64,000 bases of DNA, from positions 1,948,001 through 2,012,000 of the forward strand of contig VICG01000008.1 of NCBI GenBank assembly GCA_008692225.1, in the 5' to 3' direction. The notes beneath the pieces were generated by a model. It saw nothing but the letters and a program-made list of their open reading frames with translations. It was not told where the DNA came from and did no database searches. Origin of the DNA: Monilinia fructicola. Its lineage: Eukaryota > Ascomycota > Leotiomycetes > Helotiales > Sclerotiniaceae. Positions 24,124 through 35,331 of this stretch are shown here, one piece after another; positions within the stretch are counted from its first letter, which is position 1; each line of letters opens with the position of its first letter. The translations under genes were made by a program, and so were the position numbers.

Positions 24124-25873
24124 AGTAGGAACCACCATTAGGCTTGAAGATCTACAATGCCCAACCTTTGTCGTTTGTCGGTGCATGGATTTGAGAGCAC
24201 TGTATAAGGCTGGTTTGGTTTCATGTCGAGATAATTTCGGGGATTGGGTTAGTTGAAGGCTGTGTTGAGGCTGTTCTGGCATGGGTATATTTTATTGGTT
24301 GGGTTGTGGGATGCTGATGGTTGGGATATACAGAGTATACAGTACATAGGTAGGTATCCACTTTCTCGCCTCGTGGAAAGGAAAACGTGCCGGGAGGTAA
24401 ATTCAACCTACACGGTCAAAGATGATATGATACACTACACGTGGATCTAGCCCTCGTTCACTGCAGCATTTGAAACGAGGAAGTGCCGAGTATTGCATTT
24501 AGGTCGACTAGATCTCTTCCGTCATGATCGAAGCTGGGTTGTGAGCAAATCATCTGACGATCGCAATCTCTGGTACTTTTTCAGCTCCATCAGGTTCCAC
24601 ACAGCTGAAGAGTTACACTTCCGTTATACATCAAGCCGGATATGAGAGTTCATAACGCGAATATTAGGTATTGAGAGATGAATGAGAACGGCTTCAACTC
24701 TTTGAACAGGAAGAACTTACCAGAGCAAACAAGTGTGGTGGCTCTTTAGTAAAGAGGAACTACTAAAATTTCAAATACACTCTAGCAACCAACAAATCGA
24801 TATCATGTTTGTTGGTATACAAGATAACTAATGGCAAGATTCTGCATCAAACATCTTTAGGTAAATACCCTCAAATCACACCAAGCAACGAGATTCCTGC
24901 TCTGATGGAAATCTCCGGATCTGTGAGTAATAAGTATCATGACCAATAAATTCAACTCACAATATATCTTGTTACATTGATCAGATCCTCAGCATATCAC
25001 ATCTAAACACCATCCAACCACACGAAAGTTGGAATCCCTTTGATCATCCCCTTCACCCGATTCAAACTCCTCTCAAACCCCTCTACTTTCTCAACTCATC
25101 ATCCATAGTCAAAGAGTTATAAGTTTCAAGCTCCAAGAGAGTCCTTTATCATAAATCCTTCAGAATCTGATGGAACAACCCATAATCAACTAAAGAACAA
25201 GAGGCAACAATCCATCTAACACGATAACGAGCCACAGAATAATTAGCTCAAATAAATGATCAGACTATAGCAAAATTCATACCAAGAAAATAAATGCAGA
25301 AAGTTAGATTACAGATCTACATCTCTGATGAACGACGAATATCCCATCCCATCGTATGACAACAATTGTATGGTTTGGTTTGACTTAGATGACCTTATTG
25401 GTTACGCAGGTGCTTGTGAAATTTCGATAAAGAATAGGGGCTAGGTTGTGCATTGTTTGCTATATAAAGTTACTGATTGAACGAACGTACGTATGGGCTC
25501 GTAATGAAAGAGTTCTGTTATGGAAGTGTTGGCTGGGAGCTGCTTTGTAGAACCCAACAAGCGTGGTGTTAATTAAGCGAGGGGATGGAAATTCGGGATC
25601 CTGCACCCAATTGGAAATCACACCTGCCATACTGATAACGAGCACACAGTCATCATCAGCATGACTTGAATCATTCTATAGTTCTCTGGACTCACTGGTT
25701 TCACCTGCAGAGCTGGGTTGAGTCGACAATCGAACTTCATACGATGATGATGATGATGATCCTTCCTCTCGTGAAGCAGGATATTTTTCATCTTAGTTGG
25801 TTAGGCTTCCTTGCGTGCACTTCCACGGCTAATCGTCGTCAGATTCTAGCCAGGAGATGCTTTGTTTCTGAGT

Positions 25874-25991
25874 ATGAAGCCAGCGAGATAAAGAATTCAG
25901 GTAATCAAGAATATCTTGCTCGAAATACTCCAAGCATGAAGCCAGTGAGATGAAGAACTCCTGTGACCAAGAATATCTTGCTCTGAATATT
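25874..25991. repeat. 62-bp imperfect tandem duplication
   Basis: Two units with a 62-bp period start at 25874 and 25936. Both begin ATGAAGCCAG and contain CAAGAATATCTTGCT, with scattered differences between. Non-coding. Confidence 0.75.
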
Positions 25992-26608
25992 AAAGATCTC
26001 ATCAGATACCGGCAATACTAATTTCAAAAGGTATCCTGGATCAGGAGATATAGATATATCCCAAACCATGTCTCAAGAGGAAGAAGGGAGCAGGATAATT
26101 CTATTATACATTATTCCTGTTTTGATGACTTCAAATAATGTCAACTCAAGGTTGAATGAATCCTTTGATATTCTATGAGTATCAGCTCAATCAACACCAT
26201 CCAACCCATAACTCTATTGAGAGCCCAATCATCCCTCATTTGTATTTCAATAATCGAGTGTATTGATGTCGAAAGTACATTGGCCCCCAGATTGTACGAA
26301 GTGAAGCTCAATAATATGAATCAAATTTGAACGGTTTCATAAACGACCCAGAGAGCTGGATTATCAATTATTACATCTCGACAACCAGAACTACCAATCC
26401 CAAAAGTACACCTGAGAGCTCAGACTGATACGAAGTCTAGCTTACCAACTTCCATACCTCATTTCGGTCTTACATGATGACAATCAAAAAATCAATACAA
26501 CCGCCTTCTCAACCCTGCATTGTCAGCTCTCCTCTACTCCGCTCACCACCATCGACCATCAACTCCACGCCTTCGGCAGGATACAGGAAAAACAGCCCAC
26601 AAAGCGAC

Positions 26609-27479
26609 TTAGGACGAAGAAGCTCCGCCGAGATCTAGCGCATATAAATTAGCAACCCAACGCACCCATCAACTCGAACGAAGCAACTAACCCCCTCCCT
26701 CACCTTCCGCGCCATCCCCTCTTCCACCCGCAGCCGCGTCTCTACCCGCCGCCAACCTAGCCGCCTCATGGACAACCTCCGCCGATAGATCCGCGAGCAG
26801 CACTTGAACCTCAGCCATGGAAGCGACTCGAGACACTCAATCAGCATTTCACACCAACACCGCGAGAACAAACAAACCAACAAAGAGACACTCACCCAGG
26901 TTTCGCGCCGACATCTCAAAGCGGTCCAGACGGGCTGAGAGGTCTGCGCCGCGCGACCTCGCTCGATCCGGGGAGGCGTTCTTCGACTTCTTGATGCCCG
27001 AGGGCTTGAGGGGGGAGTGGACACCACGATCCTTCGCCTGCTGCTTGGCGTGTGTTCGCTGGGGCGTTGGGCGGCCTGCCATGGGGGCGCTCGTGGCGTC
27101 GGTGTCGTTCATCCCTGTGTTCGTCGCGGGTGCGGCTCTCAATGCGCGAGGAGCGGCGGCCAGGGTCTGGACATTCCTCCTCGCGTCGTGCGGACGGGAA
27201 CGGGAATCGGGTAGTGGTCGTCGGCGGCGTCGGCGGCTGGGAGGGGCGCGAGGGGCGGGAGGTCTCCGGCTTGGAAGCTGCGCTGATGGCGTTGGTCGAG
27301 GGGGTCTAGGGTGGATGGTGCATGGGTGGGTTGAGACGGGGTCCAGGCGGCTGCGAGGACGGCGGTGGCTGTCGCGCGGTCTTGCGACTCGGCGGGATCG
27401 ATGGCCGCGACGGCTTGTGCTGTTCTGCATGTGGGTTAGAGGGTTTGGACGCAAGGGGTCGGGCTCACAGACAAAGCAT
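26609..27479 (-). CDS. GC-rich hypothetical gene, four exons, one frameshift
   Basis: Function not recognised. Model: ATG at 27479; introns 27468-27425 (GTGAGC, CTAAC branch, ATGCAG), 26895-26827 (GTGAGT, GCTGAT branch, CTCGAG) and 26703-26635 (GTGAGG, TGCTAAT branch, GCTAG). The frame after intron 1 reads like real protein (TAQAVAAIDPAESQDRATAT), and the third exon gives MAEVQVLLADLSAEVVHEAA, probably a helix or coiled coil; the end is EDLGGASSS. Near 27190 the plausible frame changes by one base (deletion-like). An upstream exon may exist, since the residues before the ATG (IPQRDIEKRE) also look coding and follow an acceptor-like CATAG. The whole island is far more GC-rich than its flanks. 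Shadow frames on both strands are long because of that GC content. Confidence 0.45.
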
Positions 27480-28595
27480 CTCCCTCTTCTCGATGTCCCT
27501 CTGGGGGATTCCCTATGGAAGAAATGTCAGCGCGGTCCCAACACCGATCTTGTGGGCACGCGTGCGTGCGTGCGTGCGTGCGTCCACGCAGCTTCAGAGG
27601 AGGTAACCTACGGCTCTCGGAGGAAGCAGTTGTGTGAAGATGCATATTTACAATGAGCACCGTAATCTTAGTCTTGCAGTCTGTGTTGAGAAGTAGCAAA
27701 TTAATTTTCCCAAGTTGATGGGACGCGCGCTGTGTGGAGGGTGAGACGTCTGCTCTCGACGGAAGGGGGGGGGATCTCAGGTCTTGACTTTGCGCGGCCG
27801 ACTCCCCCGCTTTCCGTCCCATCTTTTCGACGCCCCAGATTCATTGTGGGATACGGTAGACTCTGCATGGACGGGGGGCCCCATGCTGCGACGTGCAACA
27901 TATCTTCTACATGGGCCTATGATGGGAGATAAGGGGATACGGCACTGGGGAGGGGAGGTGCAGCATGGAATGTTTGTTGTGTTAATGATCGGTTGTCCCA
28001 GAGACCAGTGATGATACTTTCTTGGGCTATGGATATCTGTATCAATTCCTGATGGTCGAGATATCTTGGCTGAGTTCTTCAACAATTGGTCTCGATGTGG
28101 AAAAGGTACACAGCTGGTGTCTTCCTGTAGGCGTCAAGGCAGATTTACACAAGCTGGAGGCATCTGTGTGCTGTTTGCTATTTATCATTATAGATTTACC
28201 TAGTACTGTGTCCTGTATTCAATGTGTCCATGTCGTTTACCATGACAATCCAACATTTCCATCTCTTCACCTCCTCGGCTCTTGGTCTCCCATGAGGAAT
28301 TATTAGATCATCTTACTCTTATTAAAACACTAAAGTTCATCTCCCACGAAATTCACTAGATCGTCCATTTCTACACAAAAAGAGATTGCAGGAGGGATAA
28401 AATCAGCCCATGCAATATCAAAATTCTTCATTTAATCTCCCCGAAGTTTCGCGTTCGGTCTTGTCTATTTCTTTGTTTTCCTTCTCCAAGCGGTGGGATA
28501 TTTCCTTTCCTCTTCCCATCACCACCGCCACACCACCACTTTGTCTCACGGTGCAGATAAAGCAAAAACAACAAACAACAAACAGGTACTTCAAC
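27480..28595. other. upstream regions of the GC-rich gene (-) and the secreted-protein gene (+)
   Basis: Long frames near 27.4-27.9 kb on both strands are unsupported. A GTGCGTGCGTGC repeat lies at about 27560-27590 and a G-run at 27766-27773. The last 150 bp before 28596 are C/T-rich with CAACAAACAACAAAC, typical of a fungal leader. Confidence 0.45.
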
Positions 28596-29644
28596 ATGAT
28601 TGCTTCTCCCTTGACCATGCAGCTTCTGGCTGTCGTGACACTTCTTTTTTGCCAGTGTCTTTGCAAACCCCATCAAGCGCAATGATGCTGAGGTTACACC
28701 CCTTAGTGTCCCCAGTCTTGTTGGACTCTTTACTAGCATTGCCACATCTGATCTGTCCACTGGCGAACTTGTAAGTTGGATCCTGTTGAGCTGTAGCTTC
28801 AAAATTCCTATCCCTGCTTGTCCATGGTATTCTTCACCTTGGGTATCACTTACCTGTGGTCATTGGCTTTTCGAGAAGATGCCCCAGCTAATTAGAAGTT
28901 CACCAGGTTGGTGTGGTCATCATTTCAAGCCAGACCGTCTATGTTCAGGAGCCCAACTTCTTTCCTGCTACCGTCTGGGGCGTGCCGGAAGTCACCCCAT
29001 CTACGACTGGGCGTAGCGCGGCGGGAACTGGAATTACCGTCAGCACGTCAGACAATACGCACTCCAGCTTTTCCAATTGCACTCTTCCTCCGGCAACGCC
29101 TTCAACTGCAGCCCTTCCTACTGCAACCTTTCCTGCACCAGTCTCTCAAGGTAATACATCAGCAACGCCAAGCTCTTCATCTGCCGATGTTCTTCCCACA
29201 CCAGCAGCAACGACAACACCCATCGCCGATGAGCTCGCAACCGTGACAACATCCTCCAAGACCTGCAACACCGACGTCGCTGGCGTAACGATCCCCATCG
29301 GTGATCTCACGATCGGAGAATTCGTCGCCGCCTACGTCACCTGCGGCCAGACAATCTACATCCAGGAACCAAATTTCTACGCACCAAAGACGTACTACGG
29401 CGTCCCCGCCTCCGCAATGGCAACTCCAACCGACGCGGCATCTCCCACCGGAGGGGCCGCCAAACCACGTGTGCTAGCAGCACGCATGGGAAACATCCCA
29501 GCGATTCATCGAACGCGGCCAACGCTCCTCCGCCAAGCCGACGAGGATAGGATCCACAGTGTTCCAAGTGGCGTTGCCGGCAACCGAGGTGCGGCCGCGC
29601 TCAGACAAAAGGGTGGCATGCGAAAGAGGATGAGTGCTTCGTAG
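28596..29644 (+). CDS. secreted Ser/Thr-rich protein with duplicated motif; one +1 shift
   Basis: The ATG at 28596 begins MIASPLTMQLLAVVTLLF, a signal peptide. The frame then stops at once unless one T of the T6 run (28645-28650) is discounted, after which it reads ASVFANPIKRND, with KR as a possible propeptide site, on to DLSTGEL. An intron 28771-28906 (GTAAGT, CTAAT branch, ACCAG; 136 bp) joins VGVVIISSQTVYVQEPNFF. A Ser/Thr/Pro linker follows, then a second copy of the motif: DLTIGEFVAAYVTCGQTIYI, QEPNFYAPKTYYGVP. Both copies have the order DL-x2-GE, QT-[VI]-Y, QEPNF and GVP. The tail after about 29460 is Arg-rich and may itself be out of frame. No known enzyme or effector family is recognised; extracellular location is inferred from the signal peptide. 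Confidence 0.75.
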
Positions 29645-30666
29645 ATGGAGTGTGTTTGGGCAAACCATGCAGCGCGGAATGGCGATGACCTGGGACTTCT
29701 GGGGATGAGCGAGTGGAACGACGATGCGCGATGGATGTTCGGGTGGGGTAGCGAGCAGGGAGGGAGGGAACCTTCTGGAGGTGAACAGTTGCTCTTGAAG
29801 TTTTGACTAGGGAAGAAAACTGTTTTATTTTCATGAATGTTCGTTCTACTTTGGCAGACTGCACGTTGCATTGCGTGATTGACGTGAAGATGTGAACATG
29901 CATGACTTCATCACGTATTGAGAAAAGCAAGCTACTGCTTTCGAGAGATATAGAGGTTGATCAATGAATTCATCGTAGAATTGCATGAGAATTGATGTGA
30001 TCAACACTTGCTCTTTAGTAAAAGGCCGTCACAAATAACAGGTTCATGTTTGAAACGACATCAAAGGATAAGAACAATCAAGCAAGACGTAATGATCTAA
30101 GATTTTGAAGCAAGTCAGAAGATGAGATTTGAATCCTTGAAGTGGCATTCAACTATCAAGACTTTGTTACTGCCTTTTGATCCAAATTTGACAATTATGG
30201 TCAACAAACTAAGTGTTTAACAAACAAGCGACAGCTCTTAGTGTGCCACTGATGAGGCAGTATGATCTTCTCTCATTTATGATATGTTGATTTTGGCATC
30301 TTCTTCCGAGTGATACTCCGCGAAAGCCTTCACGATTTCGATAGCGCCGGTCGACCTCGAATTAAACCTGAGACCATGATAAGATGCAACATAATCTGAT
30401 CTCAAAAGGTTCCGCATTTTCCCGGGGTTTTCTTCTCTTCCATGAACTTCCCTTCCGCGATTTGATGATCACTTTTCTTGGCTCTGGCGCTGCATATTGA
30501 CCCTTCATCGAACGATTCGGGACTATGAGAATTTGGTTCCTTGTCACATTCTACATGTTTTGGCGTCGACAAATTGCCTCGAGGTATCATTCCTTAATAG
30601 TTCTACAAGTCCCCAAACTCCACCCCCAAGCAAGATTCCAAAGGCCAAAACTCCGTCCCAAATTCT
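29645..30666. other. convergent intergenic region
   Basis: No gene seen. It lies between the 3' ends of the secreted-protein gene and IMP3. Short overlapping frames at 30.4-30.8 kb have no support. Confidence 0.5.
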
Positions 30667-31284
30667 CTATAACAAATCGAAATCGTCCAGCTTCTCTCTG
30701 TACTTCAAGATGTTTCTCTTGATCTTTGAGCCGTCTACCCAGGTCACGAAATCTTCCATCGATCTCGTAACCAAGAATGCCGTGTCCGTGATCGTTTCGG
30801 TGCCCACTCTAACGTGTCCCTGCTCAATAATTTTATTCGCAGCCTGAACTGTCTCTGCCATCCTTAACCTCGTCATTACCACTGGCAAGCGTCGTCGACA
30901 GAATGCGGAAACCGTAACGTGTGATTCGACAGATGAGAGTTTGGATGTAGAGGCGGTCGAAGGAAGGATGCCCATGTCATGAAGTTTAGAGAGGAGGAGC
31001 TGTTCATGCTTCAGACGGACTTGAGAGTCAGGAGGGAGGAGTGCAAGTTTGTGGGCAAGTTGGCGGAGGGACTGTGGAAGACATATTAGTATTCAAAGAA
31101 TGATATCATAAAATGAAAGGAGACATACACCGCATAATCTATTGTATTTTTGATAATCTCCTGGTTTCTGTATCGCGTATCTTCGTATGACGGCCGCATC
31201 TCGATGATTGTTGTCGGATGCATAGGTTGTGAAATCGACTTTTCGAAGGAGCTTCTGCTCATGATGCTTGAGTTTACGAACCAT
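30667..31284 (-). CDS. IMP3: U3 snoRNP protein IMP3
   Basis: Imp3 works in the nucleolus, where it helps U3 snoRNA pair with pre-rRNA for 18S processing. The ATG at 31284 opens [18 protein letters not shown], the family signature. Intron 31128-31072 (GTATGT...CACAG, 57 bp). Exon 2 contains the S4 RNA-binding domain ([19 protein letters not shown], then EQGHVRVG) and the C-terminal [20 protein letters not shown], ending DDFDLL at 30667. The 186-residue length matches the family (about 183). Frame intact. Head-to-head with mitochondrial S18. Confidence 0.97.
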
Positions 31285-31500
31285 TTTTAAGATTTAGACT
31301 GATTATAAAAAGAGAGATTGTTAATTCCCAACGCAAAATATACGAAGCGCAGCATGAGATATCAAAATAATTTTTAGAGGGTCGTCGGAAGAACTAACCT
31401 CCGACGCGGGGCTTCGGCCCGCTCTAGATTATGCTTCAAGATTTTGGTACCGCGCAACCACGAGCGATTTGATATTATAAATCGTTCAAATATATCAATC
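31285..31500. promoter_or_regulatory. bidirectional promoter region IMP3 / mitochondrial S18
   Basis: 216 bp separate the two divergent start codons. A GC-rich hairpin-like stretch (GCGGGGCTTCGGCCCGC) lies near 31405-31421, close to the middle. Shared control of two ribosome-related genes is inferred from spacing only. Confidence 0.6.
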
Positions 31501-32292
31501 ATGCCTCCTCGACTACAATGTCTGAATGCAGCACGAAATGCGGTATCAATACCGAGTCTGGGGATGCGATTTTCAACAAGCAGAATTGCTTCCGCTGGTA
31601 TGCTTAATTCGGCCCCATTGATCTGTCAACCACTAATACACATCGTAGACCTTCCTGCCGCCTTTGAAACCCCAAACTCGGATTCCAATAGGGTGTCCGG
31701 TCTCTTATCCCTTGTAGGCGTCGCTGAAAGTAGAAAGGCTGTTAGGGATGAGGAAATGAGAAGACGACAAGCCTACAGTAGAGCAAACCCGCAAACCGCT
31801 GCCCAGGACCAAGCTACATTTACGGCAAGAACGGAATTGACGAAACAGATACATAGGAGATGGAGGGCTGGAGATGTATATGCGCCACATGATTTGAGTG
31901 GGGTAGAAATGTCAAAGTGGAAGAAGAGAGGAAAGGTTACAAGAGATGTTTTCGATGTTGTTGCATTTGATCCACTAGCGACGGGGAGTTATAAGGTTAG
32001 TTTTTTTGTTTTTGGATTGGGAGAGGGAGCGATAGAAGGATGGACGATCCGTACTAATCGGGATATGTAGAACTTCTCAATCATGTCAGAATACGTCACG
32101 CCAATGGGAAGGATCAGAGGGAGCAAGGAAACTGGGCTGCGACCAGTCAATCAGAGAAAGATCGCAAAGGCAATTAGGAGGTCAATTGGTTTGGGTATGA
32201 TGCCTAGTGTTCACAGACATCCGGAGGTTCTATACAAGGCGAGGGAAAGGGCAAGAGAGAACGACAACTATAAGCCAGGTCCCATGGTTTGA
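31501..32292 (+). CDS. RSM18: mitochondrial small-subunit ribosomal protein bS18m
   Basis: A component of the mitochondrial 37S subunit. The ATG at 31501 (AATCATGCC) is chosen over upstream non-ATG starts; MPPRLQCLNAARNAV is a basic, presequence-like start. Introns: 31598-31648 (GTATGC, CACTAAT branch, 51 bp) and 31996-32070 (GTTAGT, GTACTAAT branch, 75 bp). The last exon has the S18 core: NFSIMSEYVTPMGRI, then TGLRPVNQRKIAKAIRRSIG and LGMMPSVHRHPE. Predicted length 221 residues. Both introns are multiples of three; the first has no stop, so its retention would add 17 residues. Frame intact. Confidence 0.93.
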
Positions 32293-35200
32293 GGCATTTT
32301 CGCGGCCAGCAGAAACGAAGAAATGTATGATATATGCATAGAGTAGCTGGGAAACTATGCCAAGTGGGATGGAGTTCATTCAACTGTATCATCCTTAAGC
32401 ATGAATTATTACTGGCCAAGGTTGCCTAGAAAGTCCTCGACCTCATGGCCTCAATAAAGCATGTAGGTCGTTTCACTGTTGAAATCGCACCAATCACAAA
32501 AACGGTTCTATTTGGCTAGAATTCAAGCGCGCACTTCCCTCTCGTGCAAAAATTCACTAAAATTTTGCCGTCCTTTTGTCTACAGCGGCTGGTGAAGCTT
32601 CCACCGTCGCGCCAAGCTTTCTAGATGGATCATCTCGGTCAGAGATTAGTATGAGACAATAAAATGGCTCTATGTCAAAAGGAGATGAGATAGCAATAAT
32701 TCAAGACAGAGAGGGCACTAGATACCGTATCTATCTCAGTGGAGTGATTCAAATTACCCTGGGGAAACGTCGTTTACTTCAACTCGAACACCCTGCCTCC
32801 ACCCAATTCAGGCTACTCCTCGTACTATTTTCCTCCAATCACAAGTGCACGTGCTCCACAACGATTGTTGGTCATAATTTGGCAAACCGTCAAGTAAAGA
32901 TGCAAAAATTGAGTGGGCCAAGTGGTCAATCGGAACAAATATATTATACGTATAAGTACAAGTACGTCACGAGTCATGAGACATAACTGAATATACTCCT
33001 TAATCCCCACTGTCGACAGGCTCAACAGCATACAATGAATCAATCCATAATTACCACTCGTAATCCAGGATTTACATGTCGAATTACTTCATCTGGACGT
33101 CGGACAGAAATCTGTATTCCAAAAGTTGTTAGTTTGTAGCTTCAGGCGAGTGTGGGAGAGAGTGGGTCGATGGATGGATCGGTCACAAAGTCGTGTCCAA
33201 GTTCGGAATATAAAGAAGGGGAAGTGTCAGCGATTTTATGTAGAGCTTAACTTGGTGGAGCCAGAATTTTAGTATTTACGTAGGTGTCTTATCAGGCACT
33301 CCCTTGCAAGTTGAAATGGCCAGAAGAACCCCACGGCCTGAGCCGAAAAAAATGGCACGGCAAGTTCACAGGAACCTGTTGTTAACTCCGTTCGAGGGGC
33401 TGTCAATTCGCCGATTTAAGGTCCTCATATTGCATTTAGTTTGAATCTACTCCTTACTTCTTGCTACCTTCACGTGAAAACTTTCGAATTTGCCTCGCCA
33501 AGATATACGAGACCCTACCCCCAGGCGATCTAGCAACTCTCAAAACCTCCGAGAACCGTGGAACCCTCAGGAGTTGCTACTTTATAAGGATAGGGCCTAC
33601 ATACGTAGTGGGCTTGAAATAATACTACCAAAGTGTGGTGGCCAAGATGTCAATCTTGGAAGGAAGGGAATTCTACTCACGTTGGGATCTTCAAAATGAG
33701 CTAGGCTCCGTCTTTAGGTCGAGCGAATATTTCCAAACATATTGTCATGGAATGGTCTCTGTGATTTCTTGATTCCTTGGCCCCAAGCCCTCTCGGTGTC
33801 TCGGTTTGATGCCCGATGATGCCGTCTCTGCAACCATGATGAAAGTTTCACGATCATTTCTCTGGGTACAGACGGCTGTCGGCATTCCATAAGATTGTTA
33901 GCCATCACTTGAATTTTCGGGTTTCTTAAATGGTAAGGGGTAAATTGTAAATGAAAGAGAGAGCTGGACCATGAGATATGTTCTTTGGGGGGAAGAGGGC
34001 AGGATTCAGGCTTGATGGAGAATCCAAGGTAGTCGAAAAGGAGAAATTTGCGAATGAATATCAATCACTTCCGGAGTTCAGAAGGATAATTTGTGTGTGG
34101 CATCAATGGTCAAGTCATATTTAGTCGACGATTGTAATATGGTAATTAAGCAGGGCGGTATCTTTTTCCTGCCACGATGATGACTCTTTTCAGGCTCAGC
34201 AGGTCAAGCGGGGTGTATCAAGGGGGCAAGAGAACAGATGAAGATCACAATTTCAGTTCATGATTTCCCAAATCTTGAGTTGTAACCGTGGACCTTGACT
34301 GCAAAAGCTACCTTGAGCAATATCTAATCCCTTTATCACGACTACATAGGGATGGTTGCCAATAGTATGAGGACCGGAGCCACATTCTCACCATTTTGCA
34401 TCGAAGAACACCCCACATCTACACAATGTATATCCTATACCGAAAGGTAAGAATGGTATATGCACATGTGAATGTTAAAATAAGGATAGACATTGATCCC
34501 AGGAGGTGATGCATAATGGCAGCCTGGCGCTCCGCTGGGATAGTATGCAAGAGATAACTGACACTTCAATTGCTCCTGTTAATAGGTCACGTTATTTGAT
34601 TATGGTACTAAAAACTTGTTATGGTTTAGGCGGATCCAGACAAAGAATTCCGGGGGAAATAATCATGCTTGATATGTATTAAAGAAAGTGTTCGTCCAAG
34701 TTATCTATAATTAGTCGGAAAAACTCCTGGCTCTAAAGTGGACGGACTATCGGTTCCTGGTCGCCAAATCTCCCGAGTGTTATTGCAATTGCAAAAAAGG
34801 GGTAAAAGGATACCAGAACAAGATCTGTTACTTCACTTTTCAATAACGATGGATCAGAGTTCCTTCTTGACTTCTTGATTAGATCCCCAGCGACCAAGAG
34901 AATTGGCGAAACTTCTGAGCCAACATTCTCCCCGTGTTGTATTTGCATGTACGACAAACTATCGAATCCTCGAGAAATCCAGACAAAGAATATGTATTAA
35001 ACTTATTTTTAATTTTGTCTAATCCGCATGATCGATCCAACCAATCAAAACAAAGACTCCCTCATGACATGCTTATTCTCCTACAAAAGAAATGACAGAT
35101 GAAATCATAAATGAGTGTGTACTCGCGTTCGTGCTTGTTTGTTTGTCCCTCCAGCTCGGGATTGAAGTAAAGAACCTTCACAGCGGAAGTAAAATACGTA

Positions 35201-35331
35201 ATTCCTTCTTCATGAGAAAATCATACGCAGGTCCAGTCGGTAGTGTTTCATTATCTTGGGAATTCCAGTAGCCACTGGCATAAATATTTGGACCCATCCC
35301 TCAAGGATATTTATCGATTTGCCCAGAAATC
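32293..35331. other. intergenic, no supported gene
   Basis: Frames at 32672-32986 (+, 104 codons, ATG) and 33714-34064 (-, 116 codons) have no motif, splice context or helix pattern that I trust. The rest holds nothing recognised. Confidence 0.45.

Larger units (their letters stand above)
21559..26608. other. 5-kb intergenic region, no supported gene
   Basis: No frame above 95 codons, none with motifs. It holds short repeats (GAGGTGAGGT near 21930-21960, AGATGAGAAG near 22215-22260, and those listed separately) and an AT-rich pocket at 22540-22740. Promoter-type C/T stretches occur near 23330-23400. No RNA gene recognised. Confidence 0.5.

Noticed and set aside
26817..27656. 279-codon plus-strand frame
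   Set aside because: It lies in the GC-rich island, is Arg/Gly-rich without motifs, and is antisense to a model with three good introns.
31444..31500. Upstream start for mitochondrial S18
   Set aside because: It begins at a non-ATG codon; the ATG at 31501 gives a normal presequence.
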